64,000 nt of DNA from Methanoregula sp. (lineage in GTDB: Archaea; Halobacteriota; Methanomicrobia; Methanomicrobiales; Methanospirillaceae), in the NCBI RefSeq assembly GCF_003170075.1, contig NZ_PMZU01000043.1:45572-109571 (forward strand). The letters are read 5' to 3'. Of this stretch, positions 32,267-42,136 are shown one piece after another (position 1 is the stretch's first letter; the number at the start of each line of letters is the position of its first letter). The translations under genes and the position numbers were made by a program. The notes below the pieces were generated by a model. That model was given only the letters and a program-made list of their open reading frames with translations. It searched no databases and was not told the origin of the DNA.

Positions 32267-34634
32267 CCCAGGAAATTTTATCATCCTGTGCTGACGATTT
32301 TCCTGTCTTCTTCTTTGCAGGTGCGGGGATGCTTCCGGGTTCTGCGGCGGGTTCATCCTCCTCCTGCCCGGGCCTGCCTTTTTTTGTTTTGATATCCGTA
32401 TGGAGCAGTGCTGCGTCTTTTACACGTAATGGTTCTTTTTGGGAAACGGACTTTCCCAAAAAAATATCGTCGCGTGCCGGCTGGAGACGATCTTTGAGGC
32501 CGAATTTCGTCTTTTCCGGAAGAGGTGCCGGAATGAATCCCTCCGTTCCTGCGGCGAGTCCGAGTTCCTCCTGGTGAGCAGGACCGGATCGATCGTCGGG
32601 TTCTTCATATACTCCCTCATCCTCTGTTCTCGTCACCTTTTTCCGTATCCTGATGATCGTTCTCTCACCCTGTGCAGGGGAGGGTGCCATCGGCTCCGCA
32701 GGAGGCACCGACCCGCGCACCGGTGCCTTTGATGAAACTCTCCGGATGACGGTTTTTGTTTCCGATTGTGCGGGAATCTGCATCTGTTCAGGTTTTCTTA
32801 CCGTTTCCCAGGTCTTTGGGCTCTCGGATTTTATCGTCACCTGCTGTCTCTGCAGCTCGCGCTCAATTCGTTGATGAGCCGGATCCCTGCTTTTTACCAG
32901 CGTATGTTTTAAGGGGAGAATCCCTTCGTATCCCGATTCGAGCGATCTCTTCACCGGGGGTTGTGACTCTCTTTTTTGAGGTGATACTGCGGGCGTCTCT
33001 CTTACCGGGGGTCGGTGTGCCACTCCCTCATCTCTTCCCGCAGGGATCGTGTGTCGTTGTACCGGTGTCTCAGTAAACACCGGGCCTGCCGGTCGTGTCT
33101 GCGGTATTCTCTGCGCCGCAGCAGGTTCCGGAGGCGACCTCGGTTGCTCAGGGGATGATATACGAGTTCCCGTTGCAGGTTCTTTCTCTTCAAGAACGGG
33201 AGGAAGCCGCCGTACTGCATGATGTTGTGAACCCGCCGGAGCACCCGATGGCGGCGCCTGAACCGGTTTTAACGAGGCATCCGAATACACTACAGTTTTC
33301 TCTGCAGGGTAATTGTCGTGACTCCTCTTTTTTGGTCTCTCACCCGGCAGACTGATCATCTCATCTCTGAGTTCCGGGCCATCCCATGACGCCGCGATCT
33401 CCGACACTGCACCGGCTTTTCGCGAGCCTGCCCCCGACGGGAGGTTGAGAGAAGCGGACACTCCCCCGGAGACACCTGACCTGTACTGCTCCCGGATCTC
33501 CTTAAGTTCGGTAATCCGGGGAATGTTTTCAAGACCACTCAGCACGATGATGATTGCCACGTATTTCGAGTTGGTGACCGGGTAATCCCCGGATCTCATC
33601 TCCATGCCTGCAATGCTGCGGTCAATCCATTTCCGGACCGTCATGACACCTTTCATCGAGATCTCATGGGACGGACCCGCAATAAGGATCAACGCCTTCG
33701 CGGCGCTGGTCATGTCGCAGGGTATGGACACCTCCTGGTAAATAGCCTGCTTGGCAAGTTCGATGATCCGTTCTGCACTTTCTCTCTGTTCCATGGTGGC
33801 ATTGGCCGGGCGCAGCCTTGAGAGAAACGCCTGCGGCCCCTGTGGGAGGTGCTTCACGGCATATCCGATCGATATAAACCCCATTCCCCTGATAGTATTG
33901 AGGATTTCGCTTGAGTCCATCACGACTTCGGCAAGATCGATGCCCCCGTCGGCCCGAAACTCCCCGGCGCGCAGGATTATGCTGATTCTCCGGATTATGC
34001 TCTGGTTCAGGAGTTTATAGGTGATGTCCAGGGCGGACAGTTTTGGCTTGTTCTGGCCAAATCCAAAGAGTCCATGCCCTCCGGATTCCTCTGCAAGCAG
34101 GGCGTCGCGCCGGGCAGCGATCTTTTTTGACCATGTTTCGTTGTCAAACAGGATGATCCCGTCGAGCAGCGGGTCAATGTTTTCGATATCGTCTGCCGCT
34201 TTTGCCGACCGTTTTTCCCCTTCGGACAGGGTGGGCAGTGTGACCAGCCCGAAGATAGGCTCGGTAACGGATGCCCGGAGAGCGGCGATGAGGTGCGGCA
34301 CCATGTCCGTCATACTGCCGCCGAGCCCGCAACAGATCAGGAACGCATCAGTTTCACCTCTCTCCATATTCTGGATGCGGGCGATAATCTCCCCGATGTC
34401 GATCTTTGCATGCTGCGGGGTTTCGTTTCCCGTCCGGGAGAGATCGGACTCAACTGCCATAAACCCGATCTTCGCCTGCTCTGGCAGTGCCCGGAGCTGC
34501 GCCAGGGTATCACTGTCAACATCGACAGCAATCGCCTGGACGCAGGTCACTTTACTGCTTCTCCGGTCATTGGCATAGAGGGCAGTAGCAATCCGGCAGC
34601 CGGCGCCTCCCAAGCCAATCGCAAGTACCCGCAT
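32256..34634 (-). CDS. FtsZ/tubulin-superfamily protein with long disordered tail
   Basis: The 792-residue protein begins with the FtsZ-type first loop (IGLGGAGCRIA), and the region that should be the tubulin signature GGGTGxG reads CCGLGGSMTD. An FtsZ-like second domain follows to about residue 390. The remaining half is proline-, arginine-, glutamine- and charge-rich and looks disordered, ending in WVND. Canonical FtsZ is separate in these archaea, so this is probably a divergent cytoskeletal relative. The ATG at 34634 has GGGAGAG before it. GTPase activity is uncertain given the changed loop. Confidence 0.65.
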   Translation of the reverse strand: MRVLAIGLGGAGCRIATALYANDRRSSKVTCVQAIAVDVDSDTLAQLRALPEQAKIGFMAVESDLSRTGNETPQHAKIDIGEIIARIQNMERGETDAFLICCGLGGSMTDMVPHLIAALRASVTEPIFGLVTLPTLSEGEKRSAKAADDIENIDPLLDGIILFDNETWSKKIAARRDALLAEESGGHGLFGFGQNKPKLSALDITYKLLNQSIIRRISIILRAGEFRADGGIDLAEVVMDSSEILNTIRGMGFISIGYAVKHLPQGPQAFLSRLRPANATMEQRESAERIIELAKQAIYQEVSIPCDMTSAAKALILIAGPSHEISMKGVMTVRKWIDRSIAGMEMRSGDYPVTNSKYVAIIIVLSGLENIPRITELKEIREQYRSGVSGGVSASLNLPSGAGSRKAGAVSEIAASWDGPELRDEMISLPGERPKKRSHDNYPAEKTVVYSDASLKPVQAPPSGAPAGSQHHAVRRLPPVLEEKEPATGTRISSPEQPRSPPEPAAAQRIPQTRPAGPVFTETPVQRHTIPAGRDEGVAHRPPVRETPAVSPQKRESQPPVKRSLESGYEGILPLKHTLVKSRDPAHQRIERELQRQQVTIKSESPKTWETVRKPEQMQIPAQSETKTVIRRVSSKAPVRGSVPPAEPMAPSPAQGERTIIRIRKKVTRTEDEGVYEEPDDRSGPAHQEELGLAAGTEGFIPAPLPEKTKFGLKDRLQPARDDIFLGKSVSQKEPLRVKDAALLHTDIKTKKGRPGQEEDEPAAEPGSIPAPAKKKTGKSSAQDDKISWVND

Positions 34635-34950
34635 GGTGATCTCTCCCGTCAGGTAACCCAAAAGGGTACCCCGCATATATCAGAGTAAATATTTTCCTCT
34701 GATGTTCAATATCTTATAGGATATACTCATCTAAAAAATGTATACCGGTCAGTTCTGGAGATCCACCCGATTGAAACGAACCGGGTCTCCCCGGCCGGGA
34801 GGCAGGTAAACCAAAAATTAGGGTTTAAATGACGATTTCTTCCTGCGTTGTTCCCGAATTGGCATATCTTTTTCGGATCACGGTTCTCAAATACTACCAT
34901 ATCGGGCGCGAATCCATGCCGCTTATCCACCGGGCCCAGCGTTAAATGAT

Positions 34951-34990
34951 AATTTATTTAAATGCGCGGACGGTAATACTCCATGAGGTG
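34951..34990 (+). promoter_or_regulatory. TATA box and ribosome site of mer
   Basis: AATTTATTTAAA at 34951-34962 is a TATA-like element; a start near 34980 would give a very short leader. The strong ribosome site GAGGTGA at 34985-34991 precedes the TTG start by 7 bases. The rest of the gap 34635-34950 shows no gene. Confidence 0.55.
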
Positions 34991-34998
34991 AACAAGCC

Positions 34999-35988
34999 TT
35001 GACATATGGAATTGAATTTGTACCAGGAAATGTCAATGTAAAGCAGGTTGTCAACTTCTGTAAACTTGCTGAAAACAAAGATATAGACTTTGCGTGGATC
35101 ACTAACCACTACAACAACCGCCACTGCTATGCAGTCCTTGCCGCCGTAGCACAGGCAACCACCACCATTAAGATGGGTCCGGGCATCATGAACTCGTTTA
35201 CTGACACCCCGGCCGCAATGGCATCGTTCTTCTGCACATTGAACGAGATTTCCGACGGCCGTGCAACGCTCGGTATCGGACCCGGTGACCTCTCAACACT
35301 CCCGAAGATCGCTATCCAGGGAGATAAGCCAGTCGCCCGCCTCGAAGAGGCTATCGTCCAGATCCGGAAGCTCTGTGCCGGTGAACAGGTTAACAAGTCC
35401 GGCATGAAGTTCTTTGATTACGATGGTGCGAAGCTGACCGGTGTTACGCTCCCCGACAAGAAGAAGGGCGTTCCCATCTACATCGGTGCACAGGGACCCA
35501 AGGTTCTTGAGCTTGCCGGAAAGGTTGGAGACGGTGCATTGATCAACGCATCCAACCCGAAAGACTTCCACATCGCTATCCCGATCATCAAGAAGGCCAG
35601 CGATGCAGTTGGCAAGAAGAACTTCGATATCGGTGCGTATACCGCAATGTCAATTGACCGCAGCGAGAAGAAGGCACGGAATGCAGCAAAGATCGTCGCC
35701 GCATTCATCGCCGCAGGGTCACCACCCGCACTGCTCGAGCGCCACGGTCTTGACCTCAACAATGTCGCCAAGATCAAGGCAGCACTCGGGAAGTTCGACT
35801 TCAAGACCGTCGGAGAACTCGTAGGAGACAAAGAGATCGATGCATTCACCATTGCAGGAACTCCTGAAATGGTCAAGGCGAAGTGCGATGACCTCACAAA
35901 GGCCGGCGTTACCCAGATCATCTTTGGTTCACCACTTGGTCCCGACATGACCACCTCTATCCGCCTCCTCGGCAAGTATGTCGTATAA
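34999..35988 (+). CDS. mer: 5,10-methylenetetrahydromethanopterin reductase (F420-dependent)
   Basis: This enzyme reduces methylene- to methyl-tetrahydromethanopterin with F420H2, the step before Mtr in methanogenesis. The 329-residue protein is a luciferase-like TIM barrel with WITNHYNNRHCYAVLAA, GPGIMNSFTDTPAAMAS, and the cofactor region IYIGAQGPKVLELAG. The start codon is TTG at 34999-35001, supported by the GAGGTGA site. It is a single-gene unit ending in a hairpin and T-run. Confidence 0.96.
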   Translation: MTYGIEFVPGNVNVKQVVNFCKLAENKDIDFAWITNHYNNRHCYAVLAAVAQATTTIKMGPGIMNSFTDTPAAMASFFCTLNEISDGRATLGIGPGDLSTLPKIAIQGDKPVARLEEAIVQIRKLCAGEQVNKSGMKFFDYDGAKLTGVTLPDKKKGVPIYIGAQGPKVLELAGKVGDGALINASNPKDFHIAIPIIKKASDAVGKKNFDIGAYTAMSIDRSEKKARNAAKIVAAFIAAGSPPALLERHGLDLNNVAKIKAALGKFDFKTVGELVGDKEIDAFTIAGTPEMVKAKCDDLTKAGVTQIIFGSPLGPDMTTSIRLLGKYVV

Positions 35989-36026
35989 GCAGATCTAAAC
36001 CATCTGCTTTTAAATACCGCCGAAAA

Positions 36027-36074
36027 AGTTCCCTTTGGGGACTGTGGCAGATAGTAAAAAATCCTTTTTTTCTT
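36027..36074 (+). terminator. Hairpin plus oligo-T terminator after mer
   Basis: AGTTCCC-TTT-GGGGACT (36027-36043) forms a 7-pair stem and is followed by CCTTTTTTTCTTTT at 36063-36076, 39 bases after the mer stop at its start. It is consistent with termination of a highly expressed gene. Confidence 0.6.
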
Positions 36075-36190
36075 TTGACGTTGACATCCCGTGTGGGGGA
36101 ACCGGTGTATACAGAAATATCCTGTCTGCTTTAAGGGAAGATTGCAAATGACTATCTTGTCCCGAAGAGTACTCCCATTAGGATAAGGAC

Positions 36191-37120
36191 ATGTTTACCG
36201 TCTCTGACGTTGTAACCGGGAGAGGAATCCTCCAGTACCGTGAGGAGAACCTGACCGGCCTGCGCTGCCGGATCAGCCCGGAACGACTTAAACGGCATAT
36301 CGATCAAACCTTCAGGGTACCAGAAGGTTCGGGAACCTGCCCTTTCTGCCGGGAGAATATTTTTTCAATCACGCCCACGTTTGCTGACGGGAACCGTATC
36401 CTTAAGGGTGAGAGCGTCACGTTTCCCAACATGTTCCCGTTTGCGGAGTGGCACACGGTCACAGTGATAACCCGCGATCATTCAGTGCCAGCCTTCACCC
36501 GGCAGCATATCGCGGATGCACTCATGGCCCAGACCGAATCGCTTCTCCGGTTCGATGGGTATCCCAGCATCAACTGGAATTTCCTGCCCTCTGCCGGGGC
36601 AAGCATCGTCCACCCCCACATGCAGGGTATCGCCGATCAGCGTCCGACATGGATGACAGAGCGGTACCTCTCGGCGTGCGAAGAATACCATAAAAAGCAT
36701 GGAAACCGATACTGGGATGCCGTACAGGAACAGGAACGATCGTCAGATCGGTACCTCTTTGGCGATGAGATCCTCTGGTCTGCCCATGCGGTGCCGGTGG
36801 GAGAGCGCGAGGTGAGGGGTATCCTGCCGATCGCATCCCTCATCGAAATGGACCCGTATATCGATCTCCTGGCACGGGGGATCCTCGAGGTGCTCTCGTT
36901 CTACCGGGCCTTGGGAACGTACGCGTTCAATATGTCGGTTTTTTTCGACAAGGCCGGAAAAGATAACGGCTTCCGTGCGTTCTGTTCGCTCGTTTCCCGG
37001 ATTAATCCAAATCCGGCATCGATGAGCGATTCGGCATTCATGGAACGGCTCCACTTTGAGCCTGTGATCATGACGCTCCCTGAAGATATGGGGTTATTCT
37101 ACAGAAAAGAAAAAAGATAA
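36191..37120 (+). CDS. GalT-like nucleotidyltransferase (HIT superfamily)
   Basis: The 309-residue protein has the GalT-type zinc pair CPFC near residue 50 and the HPHMQ catalytic motif near residue 140, with FAEWHTVTV as in the GalT family. These enzymes exchange UMP between UDP-sugar and sugar phosphate. The N-terminal half is shortened compared with bacterial GalT, so the substrate is uncertain. It is convergent with mtd across a six-base gap. Confidence 0.75.
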   Translation: MFTVSDVVTGRGILQYREENLTGLRCRISPERLKRHIDQTFRVPEGSGTCPFCRENIFSITPTFADGNRILKGESVTFPNMFPFAEWHTVTVITRDHSVPAFTRQHIADALMAQTESLLRFDGYPSINWNFLPSAGASIVHPHMQGIADQRPTWMTERYLSACEEYHKKHGNRYWDAVQEQERSSDRYLFGDEILWSAHAVPVGEREVRGILPIASLIEMDPYIDLLARGILEVLSFYRALGTYAFNMSVFFDKAGKDNGFRAFCSLVSRINPNPASMSDSAFMERLHFEPVIMTLPEDMGLFYRKEKR

Positions 37121-37126
37121 AAAAAT

Positions 37127-37969
37127 TTACTCGAATTTTGCAACGAGTTTGGTCTTGCGGACGAGCGTGCCATCCTTCTTGTGGGGCTGGCGCAGGATGC
37201 AGTCGCCTCCTTTCTCGAGCTCGCGGGCCTGGTCGCAGAGATCTGCGGCGCATCTCATCATCTCATGAGCGCTTGCAACGATCGGGATGTATTTCTCCCA
37301 TTCCTTGGTCATGAAGCAGCCTTTGACGTTCTGGCCTGCAACAGCCATGGCGATCTCATGGGCTGCGCGTGCCTTTGCAAGTGCGAAGGGGTTGGTGAAC
37401 TCGCCGTCGACCGCCTTATCGGTGGTCATGATGATCTTGGGGAGCTCGATTTCCGTGCCCTTCTTTCCTGCCTTGACCTGGTCGATGACCTTGTCGAGAG
37501 CGATCTGGAGTTTGCGGAATGCACCGGTGAGTGCCAGGACTTTGACGAGGTTGCTGTTGTAGTCTGCCATCTCGACGGGGTCGAGGAACTCGCGGCGTGC
37601 GCCGATCATGGAGTCTGCCTTCATGATGATATAGCCGAACTTGGTGTCAGCCTTGACGCCTTCCCACTCCTTCTTCGTGGTTACATCATCAGTGATGATG
37701 ATAGTCGGGATACCTGCTGCAGCGAGCTGTTCGCGGGCTCCGGTCGGGCCGGGAAGAACCCCGTTGGGGGAGACTACAATACAGAAGTCCGGTTTATATG
37801 CCTTCAGATTGGAAACTACACGGTCGACGTCTGCCGGCTCGAGTTTTGTTCCGCTGGTCGCCATGAATGTCTGCATGTCTTCACGGTCTGCTCTCTCGTC
37901 GAGAAGCAGTTCTGCCATCACACCACTTGCAATATTGCCTAACTTGGCTACGCCTACTTTAACAACCAT
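37127..37969 (-). CDS. mtd: F420-dependent methylenetetrahydromethanopterin dehydrogenase
   Basis: This enzyme reduces methenyl- to methylene-tetrahydromethanopterin with F420H2. The 280-residue protein has the family start [28 protein letters not shown] and a C-terminal [17 protein letters not shown]. The start ATG (37967-37969) has AGAGGTGA at 37977-37984 upstream and a TATA-like CTTTATAAG at 38021-38029 on the minus strand. The regulator gene at 38314 is divergent from it. Confidence 0.97.
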   Translation of the reverse strand: MVVKVGVAKLGNIASGVMAELLLDERADREDMQTFMATSGTKLEPADVDRVVSNLKAYKPDFCIVVSPNGVLPGPTGAREQLAAAGIPTIIITDDVTTKKEWEGVKADTKFGYIIMKADSMIGARREFLDPVEMADYNSNLVKVLALTGAFRKLQIALDKVIDQVKAGKKGTEIELPKIIMTTDKAVDGEFTNPFALAKARAAHEIAMAVAGQNVKGCFMTKEWEKYIPIVASAHEMMRCAADLCDQARELEKGGDCILRQPHKKDGTLVRKTKLVAKFE

Positions 37970-38313
37970 TGAAATTTCACCTCTATTTTGTTTTATAACA
38001 CGTTATTATGACCCGGTATTCTTATAAAGATTTTGAAATCATTTTTTACGCCGGATATGCAGTTCTTTGTTTTTGAGTGCTGCGTTTTAGCGTTCTCCTG
38101 AAACCCGGTGCGTGCCGGGAGAAAGGGGAATGCATGGTACCTACGAGGTCCCCGGAGTCACTCCTCGCGTGTCCATGACCCCCCACTGTTCTTGCTCTGC
38201 GGTAGATTATCTATAAGAGTGAATATCCGGCCCGCACAAATCAGTGAATTTTTCCTGTGGATTCTTACAGATGGTGCGATGTTAACGAAAAGTGTTTAAG
38301 TCAATGTGATGGA

Positions 38314-38727
38314 ATGGATAGTATGAAAGATGGTCTGCTTACTGACAGGCAGAGGGAAGTGCTCCGGTACCGGAAACAGGGGATGACCCAGCAGCAGATC
38401 GCAGACATTATCAAAACTTCAAAAGCGAATGTCTGCACGATTGAAAAATCTGCAATGGAAAATATACGGCGGGCAAAAGAGACGCTCGAATTTTTGTATA
38501 CCTTGGATGCCACACATCTCTGCACTATTCCATCAGGAACAGACCTGTTCGAAGTTCCGAGTATGATCTTTGCCGAGGCTGAAAAGGCCAAGATCAAGGT
38601 GAAGTACGATACGATCTCGCTCATCAACCGGCTCCGGGAAGCCCGTCCACAGTCGTACAAGGCCCGGTGTATCTGCGAGGATGTGCAGATCTATATCACC
38701 GATGAAGGAGAGATCTATTTCGGATAA
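38314..38727 (+). CDS. Tfx-family DNA-binding regulator
   Basis: This 137-residue protein has an N-terminal LuxR/sigma4-like helix-turn-helix (LTDRQREVLRYRKQGMTQQQ, followed by IADIIKTSKANVCTIEKS). The C-terminal domain matches the Tfx family, first seen as a regulator of the molybdenum formylmethanofuran dehydrogenase operon in Methanothermobacter. The ATG at 38314 gives the family length; in-frame starts further upstream exist. It is divergent from mtd, so control of methanogenesis genes is plausible but inferred. Confidence 0.85.
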   Translation: MDSMKDGLLTDRQREVLRYRKQGMTQQQIADIIKTSKANVCTIEKSAMENIRRAKETLEFLYTLDATHLCTIPSGTDLFEVPSMIFAEAEKAKIKVKYDTISLINRLREARPQSYKARCICEDVQIYITDEGEIYFG

Positions 38728-38810
38728 CCGGAAGGATGGTAGATCACATCTGTTCCATCAGGTACAGCCTGTTGCTGCGGGAGCGGCGTGTGATCCCCGG
38801 GACGCTGGCA

Positions 38811-38841
38811 TAAATATATATGCTTTTTTAATCTATATTTA
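38811..38841 (+). promoter_or_regulatory. TATA boxes for the ribosomal operon leader
   Basis: TAAATATATA (38811-38820) and TCTATATTTAAGG (38831-38843) are TATA-like elements in a GC-rich gap. Starts about 25 bases downstream would give a leader of roughly 520-540 bases before rpl3 at 39384. Confidence 0.45.
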
Positions 38842-38849
38842 AGGAAGCC

Positions 38850-39383
38850 GATATGGGGGTATCCCTGCGGTACATACACATATGGTGTGTGCAGCACCGG
38901 CGGAATCAGACCCGAAATGACACAGGGGATGATGTTGCCGTGGGTATTTCCCCGATTGGTGACCTCCGCATCCATGCGGAGGATCCCGAGAAGGAGTTGT
39001 GAATCGTCACAACGGGCTGACAGAGTTGGATCTGACCGTGACGTACAGGTGGACGTTTTTGTAACGAGCCTGTTCTCCTGATTAAAAATCAGGGGATGCG
39101 TCAATGTCAGGGTCTTCTTTCGCGAGAAAAAGAAAAAACACCGGAAATTCTTCGGATGATGGGATGTGTTCATCCCAGTCATCCGGTTTCCGGGGCAACC
39201 GGTACACGGGCAAGACGGATAGTACCTGCAAAGTGCGGGTAGTGTTTGTATCCTGTACGGTGTTTCCGGATCGCGTGTTGGCTTACCAGACAGGCAAGTG
39301 ATATCACTTCAGTCTCGGATTCATCTCAAGAGTTCGTGTCAAGTAAAAAACCAAAAACACGAATGTAAAGGATTGATTGACAC
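38850..39383 (+). other. Hairpin-rich gene-free leader before rpl3
   Basis: No protein gene is supported in this stretch. Perfect or near-perfect inverted repeats occur in series: ACACA/TGTGT (about 38876-38890), CCTCCGC/GCGGAGG (38963-38982), GTTGTGA/TCACAAC (38996-39013) and CCTGATT/AATCAGG (39077-39093). They could form a structured 5' leader of the ribosomal superoperon or a separate small RNA. Confidence 0.45.
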
Positions 39384-40397
39384 ATGCCAAAGATAAACAG
39401 ACCACGCCGAGGCTCACTGGCATTCAGCCCACGAAAACGTGCACAGAGCCCCATACCCAAATATAAGTCCTGGCCACAGCACACCGGCGCACCCGCGTTG
39501 CTTGGCTTTGCGGGCTACAAAGTGGGGATGACGCATGTTCTCATGGTTGATGACCACAAGGACAGCCCGACAGAAGGCAAGGAGATCATGGTTCCGGTAA
39601 CGATCATTGAGGTCCCGACTATGAAAGTTGCCGCCATCCGGGCATACTCCCAGGATACCTACGGCAAACACGCATTCACGGAGTTCTGGGCAGAACCACT
39701 GGACAGCCAGCTCTCCCGCAGGGTGACCGTACCCAAGAACTACGACAGTGCGGCGGCAAAGAAGAAATTTGCAGACGCCATTGCCGCAAACCTGGTGGCA
39801 GAGATCTATGCGGTTGCGTACACGCAGCCGGCAACCATAACCGGTGTGCCAAAGAAGGTACCCGATATCATGGAGATCAAGATCGCCGGTGGAGATGTTG
39901 CAAAGCAGTACGAGTTCGCCCTCGGGCTGCTCGGAAAAGAGATCCGGCTCAACAATGTGATTGAAGCCGGTGCGTATGCCGACATCACTGCAATCACGAT
40001 CGGTAAAGGTACGCAGGGACCGGCCAAGCGCTGGGGAATAGCTCTCCGAAAGAGGAAACATTCTGTCGGTGGGAAAGAGCGTCACGTTGGTACGCTCGGG
40101 CCATGGAACCCCCACCATGTGCGGTGGCAGGTCCCGCAGAGCGGGCAGATGGGTTTCCAGCAGCGCACCGAGTTCAACAAGCGCATCCTGAAGATTGGAG
40201 ATAACGGAGCTGAGATCACACCCGCAGGAGGCTTCCTCAATTACGGTGTGCTCCGGAGTGCATACGTTGTTGTCAAGGGGTCCATTCCGGGCCCGGCAAA
40301 GAGACTTATCCGTATCCGCCCGGCAATTCGACAGGGTGAACACGTTGTGCGGTCGCCCGCGATCCAGTTTGTGAGCGTCCAGAGCAAGCAGGGGTGA
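39384..40397 (+). CDS. rpl3: Ribosomal protein L3 (uL3)
   Basis: This large-subunit protein contacts the peptidyl-transferase region and factor-binding site. The 337 residues match archaeal L3: starts [14 protein letters not shown], then [17 protein letters not shown]-type loop replaced by [12 protein letters not shown], and [14 protein letters not shown] near the end. It is the first gene of the superoperon that runs without breaks to cmk; the spacing to rpl4 is 6 bases. Confidence 0.97.
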   Translation: MPKINRPRRGSLAFSPRKRAQSPIPKYKSWPQHTGAPALLGFAGYKVGMTHVLMVDDHKDSPTEGKEIMVPVTIIEVPTMKVAAIRAYSQDTYGKHAFTEFWAEPLDSQLSRRVTVPKNYDSAAAKKKFADAIAANLVAEIYAVAYTQPATITGVPKKVPDIMEIKIAGGDVAKQYEFALGLLGKEIRLNNVIEAGAYADITAITIGKGTQGPAKRWGIALRKRKHSVGGKERHVGTLGPWNPHHVRWQVPQSGQMGFQQRTEFNKRILKIGDNGAEITPAGGFLNYGVLRSAYVVVKGSIPGPAKRLIRIRPAIRQGEHVVRSPAIQFVSVQSKQG

Positions 40398-40403
40398 TCA
40401 GAG

Positions 40404-41150
40404 ATGAAAGCGCAGGTTAAGACAATTGAAGGCGGAGTGGTAAAGGACATAGAACTCCCGGCCATGTTTTCCGAAGAGTACCGCCCAGATCTGATCAAGA
40501 AGGCAGTCATGGCGCTCCAGAGCGTCCGACGTCAACCGCATGGCTCATACCCCTATGCCGGTATCTGCTCATCAGCAGTCGGCTGGGGAAGCGGCCGTGG
40601 CGCATCGCATGTACCCCGTCTCAAGAACGGTTCCCGTGCAGCGAAGGTCCCGCAGGCAAAAGGCGGCCGTGAGGCACACCCGCCGGTCACCGCGAAGGTG
40701 CTGATTAAAGAGATCAACCAGAAAGAGAAGCAGAAAGCGTTCCGGTCTGCGGTTGCAGCAAGCATCCGTGCCGATCTCATCAGCAGCAGGGGACACACCT
40801 TTGACGGTGCGGTTCCGCTCATCTTCGAGGATAAGTTTGAGACCCTCGGACGCACGCAGGATGTCATCTCCGCACTGACCAGCATTGGAGTGTACAAGGA
40901 TGTCGAGCGTGCAAAAGACAGCCGCACGGTCCGTGCAGGCAAGGGCAAGCTCCGTGGCCGCCGGTACAAGCAGAGAAAGAGCCTGCTTATCGTTACCTCG
41001 GGCCCGGAGTTCCGCGCCGCACGCAACCTCGCCGGTGTCGATGTCGTGACCGTTGACCAGCTTAATGTTGAGCATCTTGCTCCGGGTATGCAGGCAGGAC
41101 GCCTGACCGTCTGGACCGAAAGTGCAGTCATACGCCTGGAGGGAAGGTAA
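40404..41150 (+). CDS. rpl4: Ribosomal protein L4 (uL4)
   Basis: This protein lines the exit tunnel of the 50S subunit. The 248 residues have the L4e pattern: [16 protein letters not shown], the basic extended loop around [20 protein letters not shown] (tunnel-reaching loop), and the C-terminal [20 protein letters not shown] ribosome-site-like GGGGTGATCAGAG precedes the ATG at 40404. Confidence 0.96.
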   Translation: MKAQVKTIEGGVVKDIELPAMFSEEYRPDLIKKAVMALQSVRRQPHGSYPYAGICSSAVGWGSGRGASHVPRLKNGSRAAKVPQAKGGREAHPPVTAKVLIKEINQKEKQKAFRSAVAASIRADLISSRGHTFDGAVPLIFEDKFETLGRTQDVISALTSIGVYKDVERAKDSRTVRAGKGKLRGRRYKQRKSLLIVTSGPEFRAARNLAGVDVVTVDQLNVEHLAPGMQAGRLTVWTESAVIRLEGR

Positions 41151-41152
41151 CT

Positions 41153-41404
41153 ATGTCGACCTTGAAATACCCGTTTGTCACAGAAAAGGCCATGGTGCTT
41201 CTGGAGAACGAGAACAAACTCCAGTTCCTTGTCGACAACAGGGCCACCAAGCAGGACATCAAGCGCGACATCGAGAAGGCGTTTGACCAGAAGGTAAAGC
41301 GCGTCTACACGCTCATGACCATGCACGGTGAAAAGAAAGCCGTTGTGAGTTTCGAGAACGAAAAGGCCGCCGAGGAAATCCTGAGCCGGCTTGGCATTAT
41401 GTAA
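41153..41404 (+). CDS. rpl23: Ribosomal protein L23 (uL23)
   Basis: This protein sits at the tunnel exit and is the docking site for SRP and the translocon. The 83 residues show the family start [20 protein letters not shown] and the basic [14 protein letters not shown] segment (here [17 protein letters not shown]). It starts 2 bases after the rpl4 stop. Confidence 0.96.
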   Translation: MSTLKYPFVTEKAMVLLENENKLQFLVDNRATKQDIKRDIEKAFDQKVKRVYTLMTMHGEKKAVVSFENEKAAEEILSRLGIM

Positions 41405-41414
41405 GGTGGGGAAC

Positions 41415-42131
41415 ATGGGACATCGAATTACAACACAGAACCGGGGCAGGGGAGGCCCGACCTATCGCGCCCCATCCCACCGGTACAAGGCTGAGTTAAA
41501 GCACGTAGGTGACGGCACAACGAAGATCACCGGTGCGATCATCGATATCGAGCATGATCCGGCGAGAAACGCCCCGATCGCCCTTGTGCAGCTCGAGGAC
41601 AAATCGAAGGTCTACATGCTGGTGACCGAGGGTATCGGTATCGGCGAGATTGTATCATGGGGGACCGATGTCGAGGTCAAGAACGGGAACACACTTCCGC
41701 TCCAGAGCATTCCGACCGGGTCCTACATCTGCAACATCGAGTCGCGCCCCAACGATGGCGGCAAGTTTGTCCGCTCAAGCGGGGTCCAGGCAGTTGTTGT
41801 CGATAAGATTGAAGACCGTGTTGGCGTCAGGATGCCCAGCGGCAAGACCAAGTGGTTCAACGCACGCTGCCGTGCCACCATTGGCATTGTTGCCGGTGGC
41901 GGGCGTGTGGAAAAGCCGTTTGTCAAGGCCGGTAACAAGTACCACAAGATGGCAAATACAGCGTCGAACTGGCCGCGTGTCCGTGGTGTCGCAATGAACG
42001 TCATCGATCACCCATTCGGTGGCGGTGGCCACCAGCACACGGGTCGCCCGAAGACCATTGCCCGGGGTACTTCTCCAGGCAGAACTGTTGGATCTGTGGC
42101 AGCACGCCAGACAGGTAAGAGCAGGAAGTGA
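41415..42131 (+). CDS. rpl2: Ribosomal protein L2 (uL2)
   Basis: This protein supports subunit joining and the peptidyl-transferase centre. The 238 residues include GHRITTQNRGRGGPTYRAPS and the near-terminal HPFGGGGHQHTG loop with its conserved histidines. The ATG at 41415 with AAGGTGGGG before it fits the family; the frame extends 8 codons further upstream. The stop overlaps a GTG of the next frame. Confidence 0.97.
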   Translation: MGHRITTQNRGRGGPTYRAPSHRYKAELKHVGDGTTKITGAIIDIEHDPARNAPIALVQLEDKSKVYMLVTEGIGIGEIVSWGTDVEVKNGNTLPLQSIPTGSYICNIESRPNDGGKFVRSSGVQAVVVDKIEDRVGVRMPSGKTKWFNARCRATIGIVAGGGRVEKPFVKAGNKYHKMANTASNWPRVRGVAMNVIDHPFGGGGHQHTGRPKTIARGTSPGRTVGSVAARQTGKSRK

Positions 42132-42136
42132 ACGGT

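Noticed and set aside
37181..37942. 253-codon plus-strand frame opposite mtd
   Set aside because: It is antisense to mtd, which has promoter and ribosome site; the product looks like a mirror translation.
38715..39182. 155-codon minus-strand frame in the leader of the ribosomal operon
   Set aside because: Low-quality composition, no ribosome site, and it crosses several perfect hairpins and the end of the Tfx gene.
39414..40343. 309-codon minus-strand frame opposite rpl3
   Set aside because: Rpl3 is certain on the plus strand; the antisense product has no recognisable domain.
40553..41416. 287-codon minus-strand frame opposite rpl4 and rpl23
   Set aside because: Mirror of conserved ribosomal genes; no ribosome site and no family pattern.
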